From Zeus faber (Eukaryota; Chordata; Actinopteri; Zeiformes; Zeidae), in assembly GCA_960531495.1 (NCBI GenBank), contig OY482848.1, positions 17,949,458-18,013,457 of the forward strand: a stretch of 64,000 nt of DNA, in the 5' to 3' direction. The notes beneath the pieces are model-generated. The model did not search any database. It was given only the letters and a program-made list of their open reading frames with translations, and was not told where the DNA came from. Made by a program: the position numbers and the translations under genes. Within the stretch, counting starts at the first letter, position 1. Every line of letters starts with the position of its first letter. Shown piece by piece: positions 1 through 9,732 of the stretch.

Positions 1-1080
1 CAGTATGAGTATATAACTTGCTCTTGGTGATTATTGGTGATATATAATCCACATAACCGAGAATACACATATTACCCACCACCCCACCAAAGCTTCTCTA
101 GAATTGACTTTTTCTTGACAAGCATCTCTGTAATGTCCAAAATCACTAATCCTGAAATTCACCCTATTGTAATCTCCGATCACGGGCCGATGAGTTTTAA
201 CCTCATAAATGAAACCAACCGGAACCCTCCCGGCAGGTGGCCGCTTAACACCTCACTTTTGACAGATAAAGAATTTAACCATTTATTTAGCAGAGAATGG
301 ACCTCCTTCATTGAACTGAATGACTCTCCAGAAATATCACCATCCTTACTCTGGGAAACGGCTGTTCTGAGAAGTAGTATTATTTCATTCTCCACTCACA
401 AGGAAAAGAAAGGACAAGAATTCCAAAATAGACGAGATCAACGATTAAAAGACTGCACTCCCAACAAGTCCACTCACCCACTGACCAAATCCAGATGAGA
501 TGATGATATCCACCTTCCTAAACTTTCCTCATAGCAGGTTACCACATTAGCTCAACCACTTACTCTAGAAGAACTCAGGAAAGCTCTCTTCTCTATGCCC
601 AATAATAAATCACCCGGATCAGATGGCTACCCAGTGGAATTCTATGAACACTTCTGGCACTATATCCTCATTATTCATCAGAATCGCACATGAATACTGC
701 TCTAAATTCTGTTTTGCTCATACCCAATAAGCACCCAGCCCTCACCTCCAGTTATAGACCCATAAGCCTAATTAATTGCAATTTAAAGATTATTAGTTAA
801 ACACTAACAAACAGAATTTAAAAAGTAATTCCATTTATAATTCACCCAGACCAAACAGGCTTTGTCAAGGTCAGACACTCATCCAACGACATGCGCCATG
901 CGACATATGCAGTTTATTTACCCTTAACTGTACTCCATTGCTCACATCCATTGAAGACCTCACTCGATGGAACAACCTACCCATCACTCTAATTGGTAGG
1001 AAAGCAACAGTGAAAATTAATATAGTACCAAAAATAAAAAATATTTTTTTCTATGACCCCAGTCCAATTCATTAGCTTAA
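1..1080 (+). pseudogene. L1-type LINE fragment (endonuclease end plus RT pieces)
   Basis: The open stretch at 34-498 reads as the C-terminal part of an APE-type endonuclease: SRIDFFL near its start, then ISDHGPMSF, the catalytic SDH block. After a stop, 540-660 reads as the start of an L1 reverse transcriptase (MPNNKSPGSDGYPVEFYEHF), and 750-900 as the following RT block (SYRPISLINCN). About 940-1010 reads as a later part of the same protein (LTRWNNLPITLIGR), so the RT core between is deleted. Several frames and stops separate the pieces, and the 5' side runs off the window. In L1 elements these domains nick the target DNA and copy the RNA; this copy cannot encode either activity. The L1-like clade is clear; the exact family is not. 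Confidence 0.75.
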
Positions 1081-1140
1081 TACTCAAGACTCAATAATGA
1101 GTAAATTACAAGAAATTCCAAGGAAATACAAGAAACCAAG

Positions 1141-1270
1141 TGTGGGAGCCCACAGGTAGGGGTTTAGAGAGGGAGATGGAGTCCTTTTTGCCGTGGTGTT
1201 CCAACATGGCGAGTGTTTTTATTATATAGATGAAAAAAAGGCTCACTGGCCAGAAATAATAATAATAATG

Positions 1271-1310
<40 letters not shown>

Positions 1311-1385
1311 TGATTGCGGTGGTTCAGGCACAGGAAGAATGGCGTTCTGCTCTCTGGCTCCTGGTCAGCTTACGAGTCCATGCGC
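1141..1385 (-). repeat. LTR of a Gmr1-like Gypsy element, rearranged
   Basis: The left edge TGTGGGAGCC at 1141 and the following purine-rich stretch (gagagggagatggagtc) match the LTR ends at 60854 and, more loosely, 21088 and 60037. The LTR continues into a (taa)n run at about 1255-1315, then a block (gaatggcgttctgctc) also seen near 22222 and 61040. At about 1386 it runs straight into integrase sequence, so the RT and RNase H region that should separate integrase from this 3' LTR is deleted. Confidence 0.65.
1255..1315. repeat. (AAT)n microsatellite inside an LTR
   Basis: About 20 units of aat/taa with occasional atg interruptions lie inside the LTR-like sequence. The related LTR copy at 61000 has a shorter, less regular AT-rich stretch in the same place. 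Confidence 0.9.
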
Positions 1386-2080
1386 CAAGACCTGAAACAG
1401 CACCTGTGCAACACTTTTGGCTGTAATACTGTACAGGGGCACTGCTTCGGGGTACCGGGGTTGCATAATTCACTAGGACTAACACAAAACGATACCCGCG
1501 GCACTGCAGTCCAACAGCCCGGTGAGGTCCATACCGAGTCTTTCGAACGGACCTCAACTAAGGGGAGGGACCCCAACGGCGCTCTTGGCATAGCCCGAGG
1601 GTTTAATAACTGGCACTCAGGACACGCAGAGCACCATTTACGCACATCTGCCCAAATGCCTGGCCAATAGAGGCGGGCCATTATACGCTGTCAAGTTTTA
1701 TCGTGACCATGGTGACCGGCCATCGGGTAAGCCGCCTGGAAGAGCATTTTCCGGCGGCTCTTCGGCACCAACAACTGGGTTATCTCCTCTCCTGTCTGAG
1801 TGTCATGGCTCACTTGTTATAACTTGTCCTTAATCACTGAAAAATAGGGGTGAGTTAGCATGGCGTCTGGGCGCATCAATACACCATTGGCTTTAACTAC
1901 CCCCTCAAGGGCCTCGCGTAGGGTGACATTTTGCGACTGCTCCAGTAGAAAATCCTCTATAGGGAAGGTCAAGGGGGCCCAGGGGGGATCCCACTTGGGA
2001 TCCGGCAGCCCCTGCACCCATCGTGCCCGCCGACAAACCCTCCGTGTCACCTTGTGCCACGCAACGCTCACATCTTCCTA
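1386..2080 (-). pseudogene. Gmr1-like Gypsy integrase fragment
   Basis: Two reverse-strand stretches belong to one polyprotein. 1817-2071 ends in LMRPDAMLTHPYFSVIKDKL, the linker typical before a Gypsy integrase. 1370-1681 contains YWPGIWADVRKWCSACPECQ, the CxxC half of the integrase HHCC zinc-binding domain, followed by a broken start of the catalytic core. The DNA at 1386-1680 is closely similar to 24380-24670, so this copy belongs to the family of the 21.1-25.1 kb element. Stops and frame changes make it non-functional. Integrase inserts retrotransposon cDNA into the genome. Confidence 0.75.
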
Positions 2081-2099
2081 CCAACCATGAAGGCACTTC

Positions 2100-2365
2100 C
2101 TCAGCCAGGAGAACTCATCCAATTCATCCTCATGATTATGAAGTAGTGAAAAAGCACCTCCAAACCCTTCTTAGCATAATTATAAAAATTAGGCATAATC
2201 AGAGAATCAGAGTCCCCATTCTCATCGCCGATAGTGGTTGTAAGAAAATAAATGGGGATATACAGCTGTGTGTGAACTAAAGGAAATTAAACCTGCAGAT
2301 GATAAAAGACGCTTATGCCTTGCCAACCTGGAGGATTCATTTTCCGCTCTCACTAGATCCAAGTC
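2100..2365 (+). pseudogene. Gypsy reverse transcriptase, N-terminal fragment
   Basis: Across shifted frames the text follows the start of a Gypsy RT: HPHDYEVVKKHLQTLL, then KKINGDIQLCVN (the KxxGxxRLCVDYRxLN block), then IKDAYALP and LEDSFSALTRS. It stops abruptly at about 2365 where an L2 LINE tail begins. The same strand carries Gypsy integrase at 6756-7231 and 13603-14260, so this is probably the 5' remnant of one split element. The RT core and RNase H are missing. Confidence 0.6.
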
Positions 2366-2547
2366 AAGTCAAGTCGAGTCACACTTTATTTATAAAGAGC
2401 ATTTCATACCAGGGCAACACAATGCGCTTTACAGAGAAATACAATCAAAGAAAATATATCAAATGTCTGTGCAATCATAGGAACAGTCAGCGCAGAATAA
2501 ACAGATCTCACAGCATACAGAGCACACACAAATCCCCCAACATACAG

Positions 2548-2676
<129 letters not shown>

Positions 2677-2677
2677 C

Positions 2678-4364
2678 TCAGTCATAGACTGGAGTGAACA
2701 GCATGGTTTTTAACCTGCTTTTAAAAGTGTTCAGTGTGGGGTCCTCTCTCGGGTTCTCAGGCAGGTTGTTCCATTTACTTGGGGCATAGATACAGAAGGC
2801 AGCCTCCCCTGCTTTAGAGTTAGTACGAGGGATGGTTAAAAGACCACTGCCTGTGGAACTGAGAGTTCTTGCTGGTTCGTGTGTAATGAGCATTTCTTTT
2901 ATATACTGAGGTGCAAGCCATTTATAGTTTTATATACAAGTAGCCCTTAAATTCAATCCTAGTTTTGACAGGGAGCCAATGTAGAGATCTAAGAACAGGT
3001 GTGATGGGTTCAAACTTTTTTGTCCCAGAGAGAACCCGTGCAGCCGCATTTTGCTCACCAGCCGCATTAACTGTTGCTGCTGCACAGCTGATTACGGGAG
3101 GCCGGTGAATAGGCCATTACAGTAGTCCAATCTACTCGTTATGAATGCATGGATACATTTTTCAGAGTCTGCTTTTAACAGGAAGCCTCTGAACTTTGAA
3201 TTATTCTTTAGATGGTACAAGGTGGATTTTGTGATGTGATTGATATGGCTCTTAAAATTTAGATCGCCATCTATGATTGCACCCAGATTTCTGGCATCAT
3301 TGTTGCTCTCCAGGGACAGAGAACTGAGATTAGCAGCAATTTTCTGTCTCTGAGCCTTTGCACCAAAGATGAGTATTTCTGTTTTATCTTTGTTCAGTTG
3401 GAAAAAGTTCTGTGACATCCATGCATTAATATCATTAATACACTGAGTGAGGGATGGGATGTAGGTCATCAGGAGATAGGGAAATGTACAGTTGTGAATC
3501 ATCTGCATTATTATGGATTTTTTTTTTGTGTTTCTTTATATTATGTGCAAGAGGTATAGCGGTTAAACAATAATGGTCCAAGAATCAAACCTTGGGGCAC
3601 TCCACATATAATATCCACTTTGTTTGAGACAAAATCTCCAATGGACACAAAGAACTGCCTGTCTAGGTAGGTTCTGAACCAGTTTTAGAACCGGGCCAGA
3701 GAGGCGGACCCCTTTTTGTAATCTCGTGAGTAATATATGATGGTCAACAGTGTCACAGGCAGCACTAAGATCCAGGAGCAGAAGAACAGAACATTTTTTA
3801 GAATCAGTGTTTATATGCAGATCATTCACAACTTTTTTTCTGCTGTTTCTGTGCTATGGTGAGGTCGAAAACCAGATTAATAAATGTCTAAAAGGCTGTT
3901 TCATGTTAGATAGTTGTTAAGCTGAAGGTAAACAGTTTTTTCAAGTATTTTGCTGTGGGATGGCAGGTTGGAAATGGGCCTATAGTTGGCAATAACTGTT
4001 GCATCAAGATTGCTCTCCAGGAGTGGTTTAATGACAGCTGCTTTAAATGCTGCAGGAAATATACCTGATTGAAGAGAGCCGTTTAAAATTTCTAATACCT
4101 CCTGTGCTAGGCAGTGAGAAACTTTTTTAAAAATGTGGTAGGGAGAGGGTCGAAGCAGCGGGTGGAGGACCTGAACTGCCAACAATATCGTCCAGTTTTT
4201 TTTATGTCTAAAGGGACAACGTGAGACATGGCAGCAGTCATATTACTGGAGAACTGGAGGGTAGGTTCATTTCTGGATGTTGAGGCACTAATATTCTGTC
4301 TGATAGCTGTAATTTTGTTGTTGAAAAATGTGGCGAACTCTTTGCATTTTTCAGTGGAGAGCAT
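2678..4364 (-). pseudogene. L2 LINE reverse transcriptase, frameshifted
   Basis: Four reverse-strand pieces line up in order. 4107-4364 is the linker and RT start (FFNNKITAIRQ). 3901-4185 contains NLDATVIANYRPISNLP. 3563-3829 contains LLLDLSAACDTVDHHILL, where AACDTVDH replaces the usual AAFDTVDH. 3092-3508 has the thumb region (QLNKDKTEILIF, SRLDYCNGLFTGLP). 2678-2893 is the C-terminus (GEAAFCIYAPSKWNNLPEN). The catalytic YADD block falls in a frameshifted gap near 3500-3560. In L2 elements this enzyme copies the LINE RNA at a nicked target; here it is dead. Confidence 0.8.
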
Positions 4365-4494
4365 CTCTGATGGGGTTGTAGATGGTGTTTTAATAAGTCG
4401 ATCAACAATGGAGAAGAGAACTTCACTATTGTTGATATTTTCATTAATGATTTTTGAGAAGAAAGACTGTCTGGCCTCTCTAGTTGGATGTTGT

Positions 4495-4510
4495 ATTGAT
4501 TGAGTCTATC
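4495..4510. repeat. 16-bp target-site duplication, left copy
   Basis: The sequence attgattgagtctatc here is repeated exactly at 4881-4896. The two copies bracket the RTE-type LINE fragment. Confidence 0.9.
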
Positions 4511-4880
4511 GAGTTGAGGATGTTGAGATTTTCATTGGGAGTGACAAGGATGGACGGGATTAAGAATGAGTACATTAGAGGGACAGCTCAGGTTGGACAG
4601 TTTGGTGAAAAAGTGAGAGAGGCCAGATTGAGATGGTTTGGACACGTGTGTAGGAGAGATAAGAGTTACATTGGGAGAAGGATGCTGAGGATGGAGCTGC
4701 CAGGCAAGAGGAAAAGAGGAAGGCCAAAGAGAAGGTTTATGGATGTTGTGAGGGAGGACATGCAGGCAGTTGGTGTCAGGGAGGAAGATGCGCAGAACGG
4801 AAGGTATTGGAGGCAGATGATCTGCTGTGGTGACCCCTAACCATATATAATGTGTTATTTGCAGCCGAAAGAAAAATAAA
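4511..4880 (+). mobile_element. RTE-type LINE 3' end nested in the L2 LINE
   Basis: The open stretch to 4840 encodes the C-terminus common in RTE-like LINEs: GVTRMDGIKNEYIRG, then LRWFGHVCRRD, then PGKRKRGRPKRRFMDVVRED, ending WRQMICCGDP before the stop. A short 3' tail (gaaagaaaaataaa) leads directly into the right target duplication. The insert is opposite in orientation to the host L2, and its coding tail is open throughout, so it is younger than the L2. It is strongly 5'-truncated, with no RT or endonuclease core. The clade assignment rests on the C-terminal motif only. Confidence 0.85.
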
Positions 4881-4896
4881 ATTGATTGAGTCTATC

Positions 4897-5735
4897 CTTG
4901 TAAATTTCATGGTGAACCTGAAGTTTTGTCTTTCTTAATTTTTGTTCTGCCTGGCGACACTCTCTCTTAAGCTGCCTAACAAATGCTCCATTTCTCCAGG
5001 GTTTTTTTGTTTTTTCTATATTTTTGGTTTTAACAAGTGGAATGTTATCAATGATATTTTGTATGTTTGAGTTGAAACTGTTCACAGGATCCTCAGTTAA
5101 TGATGCCATGAACAGCAGTAACCAATTTACAATTCTCTTAAAGGTTTCAATGGTATTATTATTTATGATATGTTTTTTAATTGTCTGGATACCCCTCTGT
5201 TGTACAGGAAAAGCAGACACGTCAAAGAATATGCAACAGTGATCTGAAATAGCATCATCCATGACACAGTGTACAGTGATATTAATTCCTTTTGATGGGT
5301 CGAGAAACATGCTGAGTGAGGTCAAATGCCTCCAATAAGCTTATGAAGTGTTGAGCATTTGTGTCTGTTTGATTGTCAACATGAATAGTAAAATCACCTG
5401 AGATAATTGCACAATTATAATCAGTGGAGACCTTGGACAGTAGCTCAGAGAATTAATCAAGAAAGCCACATTCAGATTTTGGTGGCCGATAGACAGTGAT
5501 GATTAAAATCGGAGCACTGCAGTTTATAACAAGGTGTTCAAAAGACGTGAATTCCCTGAGAGGGATTTCCTTGCAGCTATAGATATCAGAGACAGCAGTT
5601 ATTCCACCGCCTCTCTTATCAGCTCTAGTGGTTTGGATGAATTTGAAATTACGAGGCGCTGTCTCAATGAGTGTGTCTGTGCCATTTTTTATCCAGCCAG
5701 GTCTCAGTCAGTAGAGTGAAATCCAGGTTATGGTT
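4897..5735 (-). pseudogene. L2 LINE endonuclease, decayed
   Basis: Reverse-strand frames give YRPPKSECGF near 5470-5500, then a GDF-x-IHVDN block near 5375-5410, then ISDHCCIFFD near 5215-5245. These are the ordered blocks of an APE endonuclease. The 156-residue open frame 4855-5325 continues into the linker (KTKKPWRNGAFVRQLKRECRQAEQKLRKT, partly quoted by position 4925-5010), which the RTE insertion cuts. The endonuclease would nick target DNA during LINE insertion. Stops near 5455 and 5300 inactivate it. Confidence 0.75.
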
Positions 5736-5741
5736 ACTTAT

Positions 5742-5943
5742 GGGGACGGTAGCTCAGGAGGTAGAGCTGGTCATCTCGTAATCTAAAAAAGGTTGCTGGT
5801 TCGATCCCAGGCTCCTCCTGCTAGCATGCTGTAGTGTCCTTGAGCAAGACACTTAACCCCTAATTGCTCCTGATGGCTGCGTCCGTCGGTGTTTGAATAA
5901 TTGTAAGTCGCTTTGGATAAAAGCGTCTGCTCAATGTAATGTA
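5742..5943 (+). mobile_element. tRNA-derived SINE with L2-type tail (V-SINE-like)
   Basis: The head has a pol III A-box-like tagctcaggagg (5750-5761) and a perfect B-box ggttcgatccc (5798-5808), as in a tRNA-derived SINE. A conserved middle follows (gtccttgagcaagacactta). The 3' tail gtaagtcgctttggataaaa (from 5903) plus gcgtctgctcaatgtaatg nearly matches the tail of the LINE at 11016-11070. Possible 6-bp target duplications acttat lie at 5736-5741 and 5944-5949. It interrupts the L2 LINE between its endonuclease and ORF1 parts. Confidence 0.85.
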
Positions 5944-6249
5944 ACTTATAAGGTCATTAAATAAAAATGACTTATTCGTTAGCGACCTAACGTTTAATAA
6001 AGCCATTTTTACTGTTTTCGGTGCACAGCTTTGTGGGGGACTGATAGTTGGAGTACGAACCGGTAATACATTGTTTAGATTCCTGTATTTTGCAGGGAAG
6101 TTACATGACTTGGGTCAATGGTTTATAATCACAGGAATTTGTAAAGCAAAGTGACAATCATTAATGTCAGTAGAGTGGATTGGACTCACCAAACATCGGT
6201 AGTGAACCGAGGATTTAACGTAAGTTCCATGTTCATGGTGAGGAGACGT

Positions 6250-6755
6250 GATCTGTCAAATTATGGATGTACTCCATCATGTCTGAAGACGTTTGGACGG
6301 TTTATGAAGGTGCCAAAGTTGTCCACAAATGGTATGTTGAGGGAGCAGCAGTATCCCTTGAGCCATGTGTGTTGCTGAAGGACATGCGTAGATTTTACAT
6401 CTCCAAAGCTGGGACACGGCAGCGGGCCGGAGACTATTAACCGGCGGTCCGACTGTAGAAGACAATCCACATGTCAATAAGTTTCATAAAGTCCTCTTTA
6501 AGTGTCTCCAACTGTTTGTTCCTGAGATTGCTGGTTCCGACGTAGATGAACACAGTGGAGGCAGACGGTTTTGATCCAGGACACGGGCACCCGGGTAGCA
6601 GAGGGTTTTGGCCGCAGGCAGGGTGATGTGTCAAACCATGGAGGAGCCGACGATGAGCATGGATGGAGGTCCGGCAGCAGAGGAGTTCCGAGGGACAGCA
6701 GCAGTGGCCAGGAGAACACGGTCCACCCGGAGGCGGTACAGGCAGGCCCTGGTGG
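6250..6755 (-). pseudogene. L2 LINE ORF1 with SGNH-hydrolase-like (esterase) domain
   Basis: Reverse-strand frames give PPSMLIVGSSMV (about 6631-6665), corresponding to the SGNH block I that usually reads GDS. Then VFIYVGTSNLRN (about 6510-6550) and RLIVSGPLP (about 6415-6445). Finally DNFGTFINRPNVFRHDGVHP (about 6261-6320) matches the C-terminal block with the catalytic Asp and His. Esterase-type ORF1 proteins are known in CR1/L2 LINEs and may help in RNA or lipid handling. The block I Asp is Ser here, and the frame is broken at least twice. Confidence 0.7.
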
Positions 6756-7231
6756 GTGAACTCATCAAATTGCAGAGAGAAGATCCTGTCAGCAGCACGA
6801 TTATCAGCCTGATGGAATGCGACAACTTTTTACCTCCAGATCACATAGCAGATTCTCCTGAAATACGGGTGATCCTGAGAGAGTGGGAATTTAAATGAAG
6901 TCAGGCCATAAGTAGTGTACACAGGAATGTGAGGGAGAAACGTTGTTTCAACCAGTACTTCCAGATGTCCTACGGCCTATCGTACTCAGAATCTCTGTGA
7001 AGAGATGGGACACTTGGGAATTGAACGTACCTTTGAACTCACCCGATCACAATTTTACTGGCCAAAGATGGCGGCAGATGTACAGAGAAAGGGGGAACAT
7101 ATGAGCACTGTTTCGAAGGAAGACCCAGTCGGACAAGGCTGCCACAGTAGTGAATATCCAGACCACTAGACCAATGTAGTTTGGATGGTCTGTCTGGACT
7201 TCCTTTCACTTGAGCCAGACAGCCGGAACAC
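6756..7231 (+). pseudogene. Gypsy pol fragment: RNase H-integrase linker and integrase zinc domain
   Basis: Starting from ELIKLQREDPVSSTIISLM the text follows the Gypsy segment between RNase H and integrase. Shifted frames then give QPVLPDVLRPIVLR, an HHCC-type zinc domain with FYWPKMAADVQRK, and the core start (KAATVVNIQTTRPM, then DFLSLEPDSRNT). It stops at 7231 where a retroviral LTR begins. The next part of this integrase resumes at 13603, with about 100 residues missing, so the element was split by the retrovirus and then suffered a deletion. Confidence 0.75.
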
Positions 7232-7343
7232 CAGGCACTGGCTGTGAGACTAAATAACATGACCTTATAGTGACATGGAAAGTGAAAGGAAATGGGGGTG
7301 AGTGTGATGACCCATCATTACCAAAACATTACATCATTTTACA
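7232..7343 (-). repeat. Endogenous retrovirus 3' LTR, truncated
   Basis: 7232-7343 matches 13485-13602 almost base for base: gagactaaataacatgacc, gggggtgagtgtgatgac and catcattaccaaaa are shared. On the reverse strand it begins TGTAAAATG right after a polypurine tract, as a 3' LTR should. Only the first 112 bases of U3 remain; it then abuts Gypsy integrase. Confidence 0.75.
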
Positions 7344-7358
7344 TCCATCCCCCCTTGG
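7344..7358 (-). promoter_or_regulatory. Retroviral polypurine tract
   Basis: On the reverse strand this reads CCAAGGGGGGATGGA, directly before the LTR start TGTAAAATG. Such tracts prime plus-strand DNA synthesis. Its position fixes the element's orientation as reverse. Confidence 0.7.
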
Positions 7359-7989
7359 AGATGGGACATCTCCAAAAAAGAAAGAGAACACGATAAATCA
7401 CATCACGACAGAAAATAAACCATTATCCAATCACCAATAACCAATCTCAAAACACAACAAACTAAAATAAGAAATTCTTAACCTCAGTGTATTTCCTAAC
7501 CTCATTATTATTATAGAATAAAATCACAAATTAATTCATAAATGTTTTGGGGATAAATTATGTAATTAAATTCGTGATCGTCACACAAAAACATAAACGG
7601 TAGGCCAGCAAATAACACATTATACAGTATATGGTTATCAGAAAAACCTAGCCCTTGATGTCCAGAAAAACCCAGTGGAAAATCACGGAAGTCCTTTTGC
7701 TGAAGGGGCGAGGGAAAAAGATGACCATATAACAAGCCAGGGAGTGGCCAGAGGGGAATTGGACTGGAGGGGTGTGGGCCAGAGGGTCATCCGGCAGGAT
7801 TATGAGTTCTTCACCACCTCCACATCTAACTCTGAGGAGCTCCATGCTAATAGTGGACTGCCTCTCCAGGGATCGTGGACCGTAGCCTACAGCCAGTCGT
7901 TGATCTCCATTTCCAGCTCGGTCAGGGTTGAGGTCTATCTGAGGAGGGAAACAAGGGGGAAGAGGGGGGTTGCGCCAATAATGCCATTT
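7359..7989 (-). other. Endogenous retrovirus 3' region, no clear gene
   Basis: This lies between the envelope remnant and the polypurine tract. It is AT-rich at 7380-7640 and moderately GC-rich at 7720-7980. Short open frames exist on both strands, but none shows a motif I recognise. It is probably the env cytoplasmic tail plus 3' untranslated sequence. Confidence 0.4.
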
Positions 7990-9510
7990 GTTGCACCCCC
8001 ACAGCCTTCATAATGAAACCTCAAGCCAGGGGAGCCACACAACACCCAATGAGCATAAGGACTACTAGCACAATGCAGAGAATGATTAACAATTTACTGA
8101 TGATGCTGCCCCATTGTCCTGCCAGGCCATAAAACCAATCCATATCCCACTGGCCATGGCCAGCATTGACCTTAAGTTTTTGCACAGTGTTTTAAGCTTA
8201 AACAGGGCAACGGTGAACTTATGTCCGGGGCGGTATTATTGGGGATAAACATACAGCATTCATCGCCAAACATGACAAAGGTGCCACCAGATTCAGCCTG
8301 GATCATATCAATAGCCATAATGTTTTGCCAGGCAACTCAGGTGATGGCATCTACTTGCTCGCAGAGAGCCTCAAACAAGTCATAAGTGTATTTGGTGAAC
8401 CGTTGCTGAATATAATAAATATAATTGATTCAATCAACATTTTTATTTATTGTGCAGCAGGGACAGATTATCGATGTAAATCCATTTGGAAATTTGGTTC
8501 TGGGTCTTGTATTCTTCGGGGACCCCCCTTGGGACTCCTATCACATCAACATAGACACTAGGGGTGTCAGAAAAAAGGACCCACCGGCTGCCTGCTGACA
8601 TAACCTGGAGAGGCAGGAACACTGGTAAGCAGTTCGAGGTCAGCTGCCGTGATAATGGACATTTGCTGTGCCACCGCTACGGGGCACATAGGCCTGACCA
8701 ATTGGCAGGCAAGGTAGTGTGCAGCTTACGGCCTCCGCACAGCTAGATAGATCGGGGACCTGCCTGGTCTGCTGGAGCAGAACCTCGGGAATGGTGTAGC
8801 CACCTTCCACTTATGAGCATGTCGTTGGGCGTTATCCAATACACTATGGAGCAGTTGCCTAGGAAGTGACTCACAGATTTTCCAGATCGGGTGGACTGAA
8901 AACACTCATGTTGGCCTAGGACGTTTGTTTCGGATATTTGAATGTGCGGTGCTGTCCAATGACCTGGCAGGCGTTTACAGATTGTGTATTTTCAGAATTA
9001 AGAGGGGTTTTGACATGGGTGCCGGCATGTATCATGCAGTCCCAGATGCATGGTGGTTCGGCCATGTGCACTGATGAAAACAGGGGAAGGATCGTACCCG
9101 CTAGTGGGACATCCTGCAACAGTGTAAGGAACGGGGATTGCCGTCAGGGTCCGCCATGGGGCAGCCCATATATAGCATGGTTCTTTGTCGCCTGTGGTCT
9201 GTTTTACATTGTACATTTGTTTGGCATACCAGCTGTTCCTTAGCAGTCCCTTGGCGCTAATCAGATTACCTGCTTCATCATTTACTGATTGCTTAGTGAC
9301 TTTGTGCCCTTTTACAGGGGTGCTTTCGTTGCCAATTTCAGTGGTGTTAATGCTGGATGGGTTATCTACAATCGGTTGGCATGATGCCACAGTATTGAGA
9401 GTACTATTAATAATGTTGTGACTAGTATGAATGCTAGGGTGCCTTTGGCTCTGCAGAATCTCTTAAATGGGCTTGGCCATGTGCTTTGCTGTCTCATGGT
9501 TTCTGCTGGG
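7990..9510 (-). pseudogene. Endogenous retrovirus envelope gene remnant
   Basis: Reverse-strand frames show a transmembrane-subunit signature: GDECCMFIPNNTAPD at about 8222-8264, with the Cys-Cys pair of the CX6CC-type disulfide motif. A heptad-like helix lies upstream (about 8283-8335), and a hydrophobic, Cys-containing segment resembling a membrane anchor lies near 8030-8090. The open frame 8998-9390 and frames at 8570-8750 are surface-subunit-like. A hydrophobic leader lies at about 9400-9460. Envelope proteins mediate receptor binding and membrane fusion. A stop at about 8331 and several frame changes disrupt the gene. The arrangement resembles the gamma-type envs of percomorph fish; this is by eye only. 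Confidence 0.7.
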
Positions 9511-9597
9511 TGTAATCACTGGCTTCCTCGTAGATGCAGCGCTGATACCGTTGCTGTCGTTTTTTCGCAGATTGACAGAGATGCCAGTGAGCAGGTA

Positions 9598-9712
9598 GTT
9601 CAGTTGAGTTCAGTTGGTTCAGTTGGTTCATTCAGTTGGGTTCAGTTGGGTTCAGTCGGGTTCGGTCGAGTTCAGTCAGGTTCAGTCAGTTGGTTCAGCT
9701 GGTTTCAGGGTG
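9598..9712. repeat. Degenerate gttcag-type minisatellite
   Basis: About 12 copies of gttcagt(t/c)(g/a)(g) with varying spacing lie between the envelope remnant and the 5' edge of the L2-clade LINE. Confidence 0.8.
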
Positions 9713-9732
9713 AGTTTGTTTTGGTTATGAAA

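Noticed and set aside
5742-5815. A functional tRNA gene
   Set aside because: A and B boxes are present, but no acceptor pairing is seen and the sequence continues into a SINE body and LINE-type tail.
6608-6898. Single 96-residue forward frame as one gene
   Set aside because: Its left half is the antisense of L2 ORF1 and its right half is Gypsy pol; the frame is open across the junction by chance.
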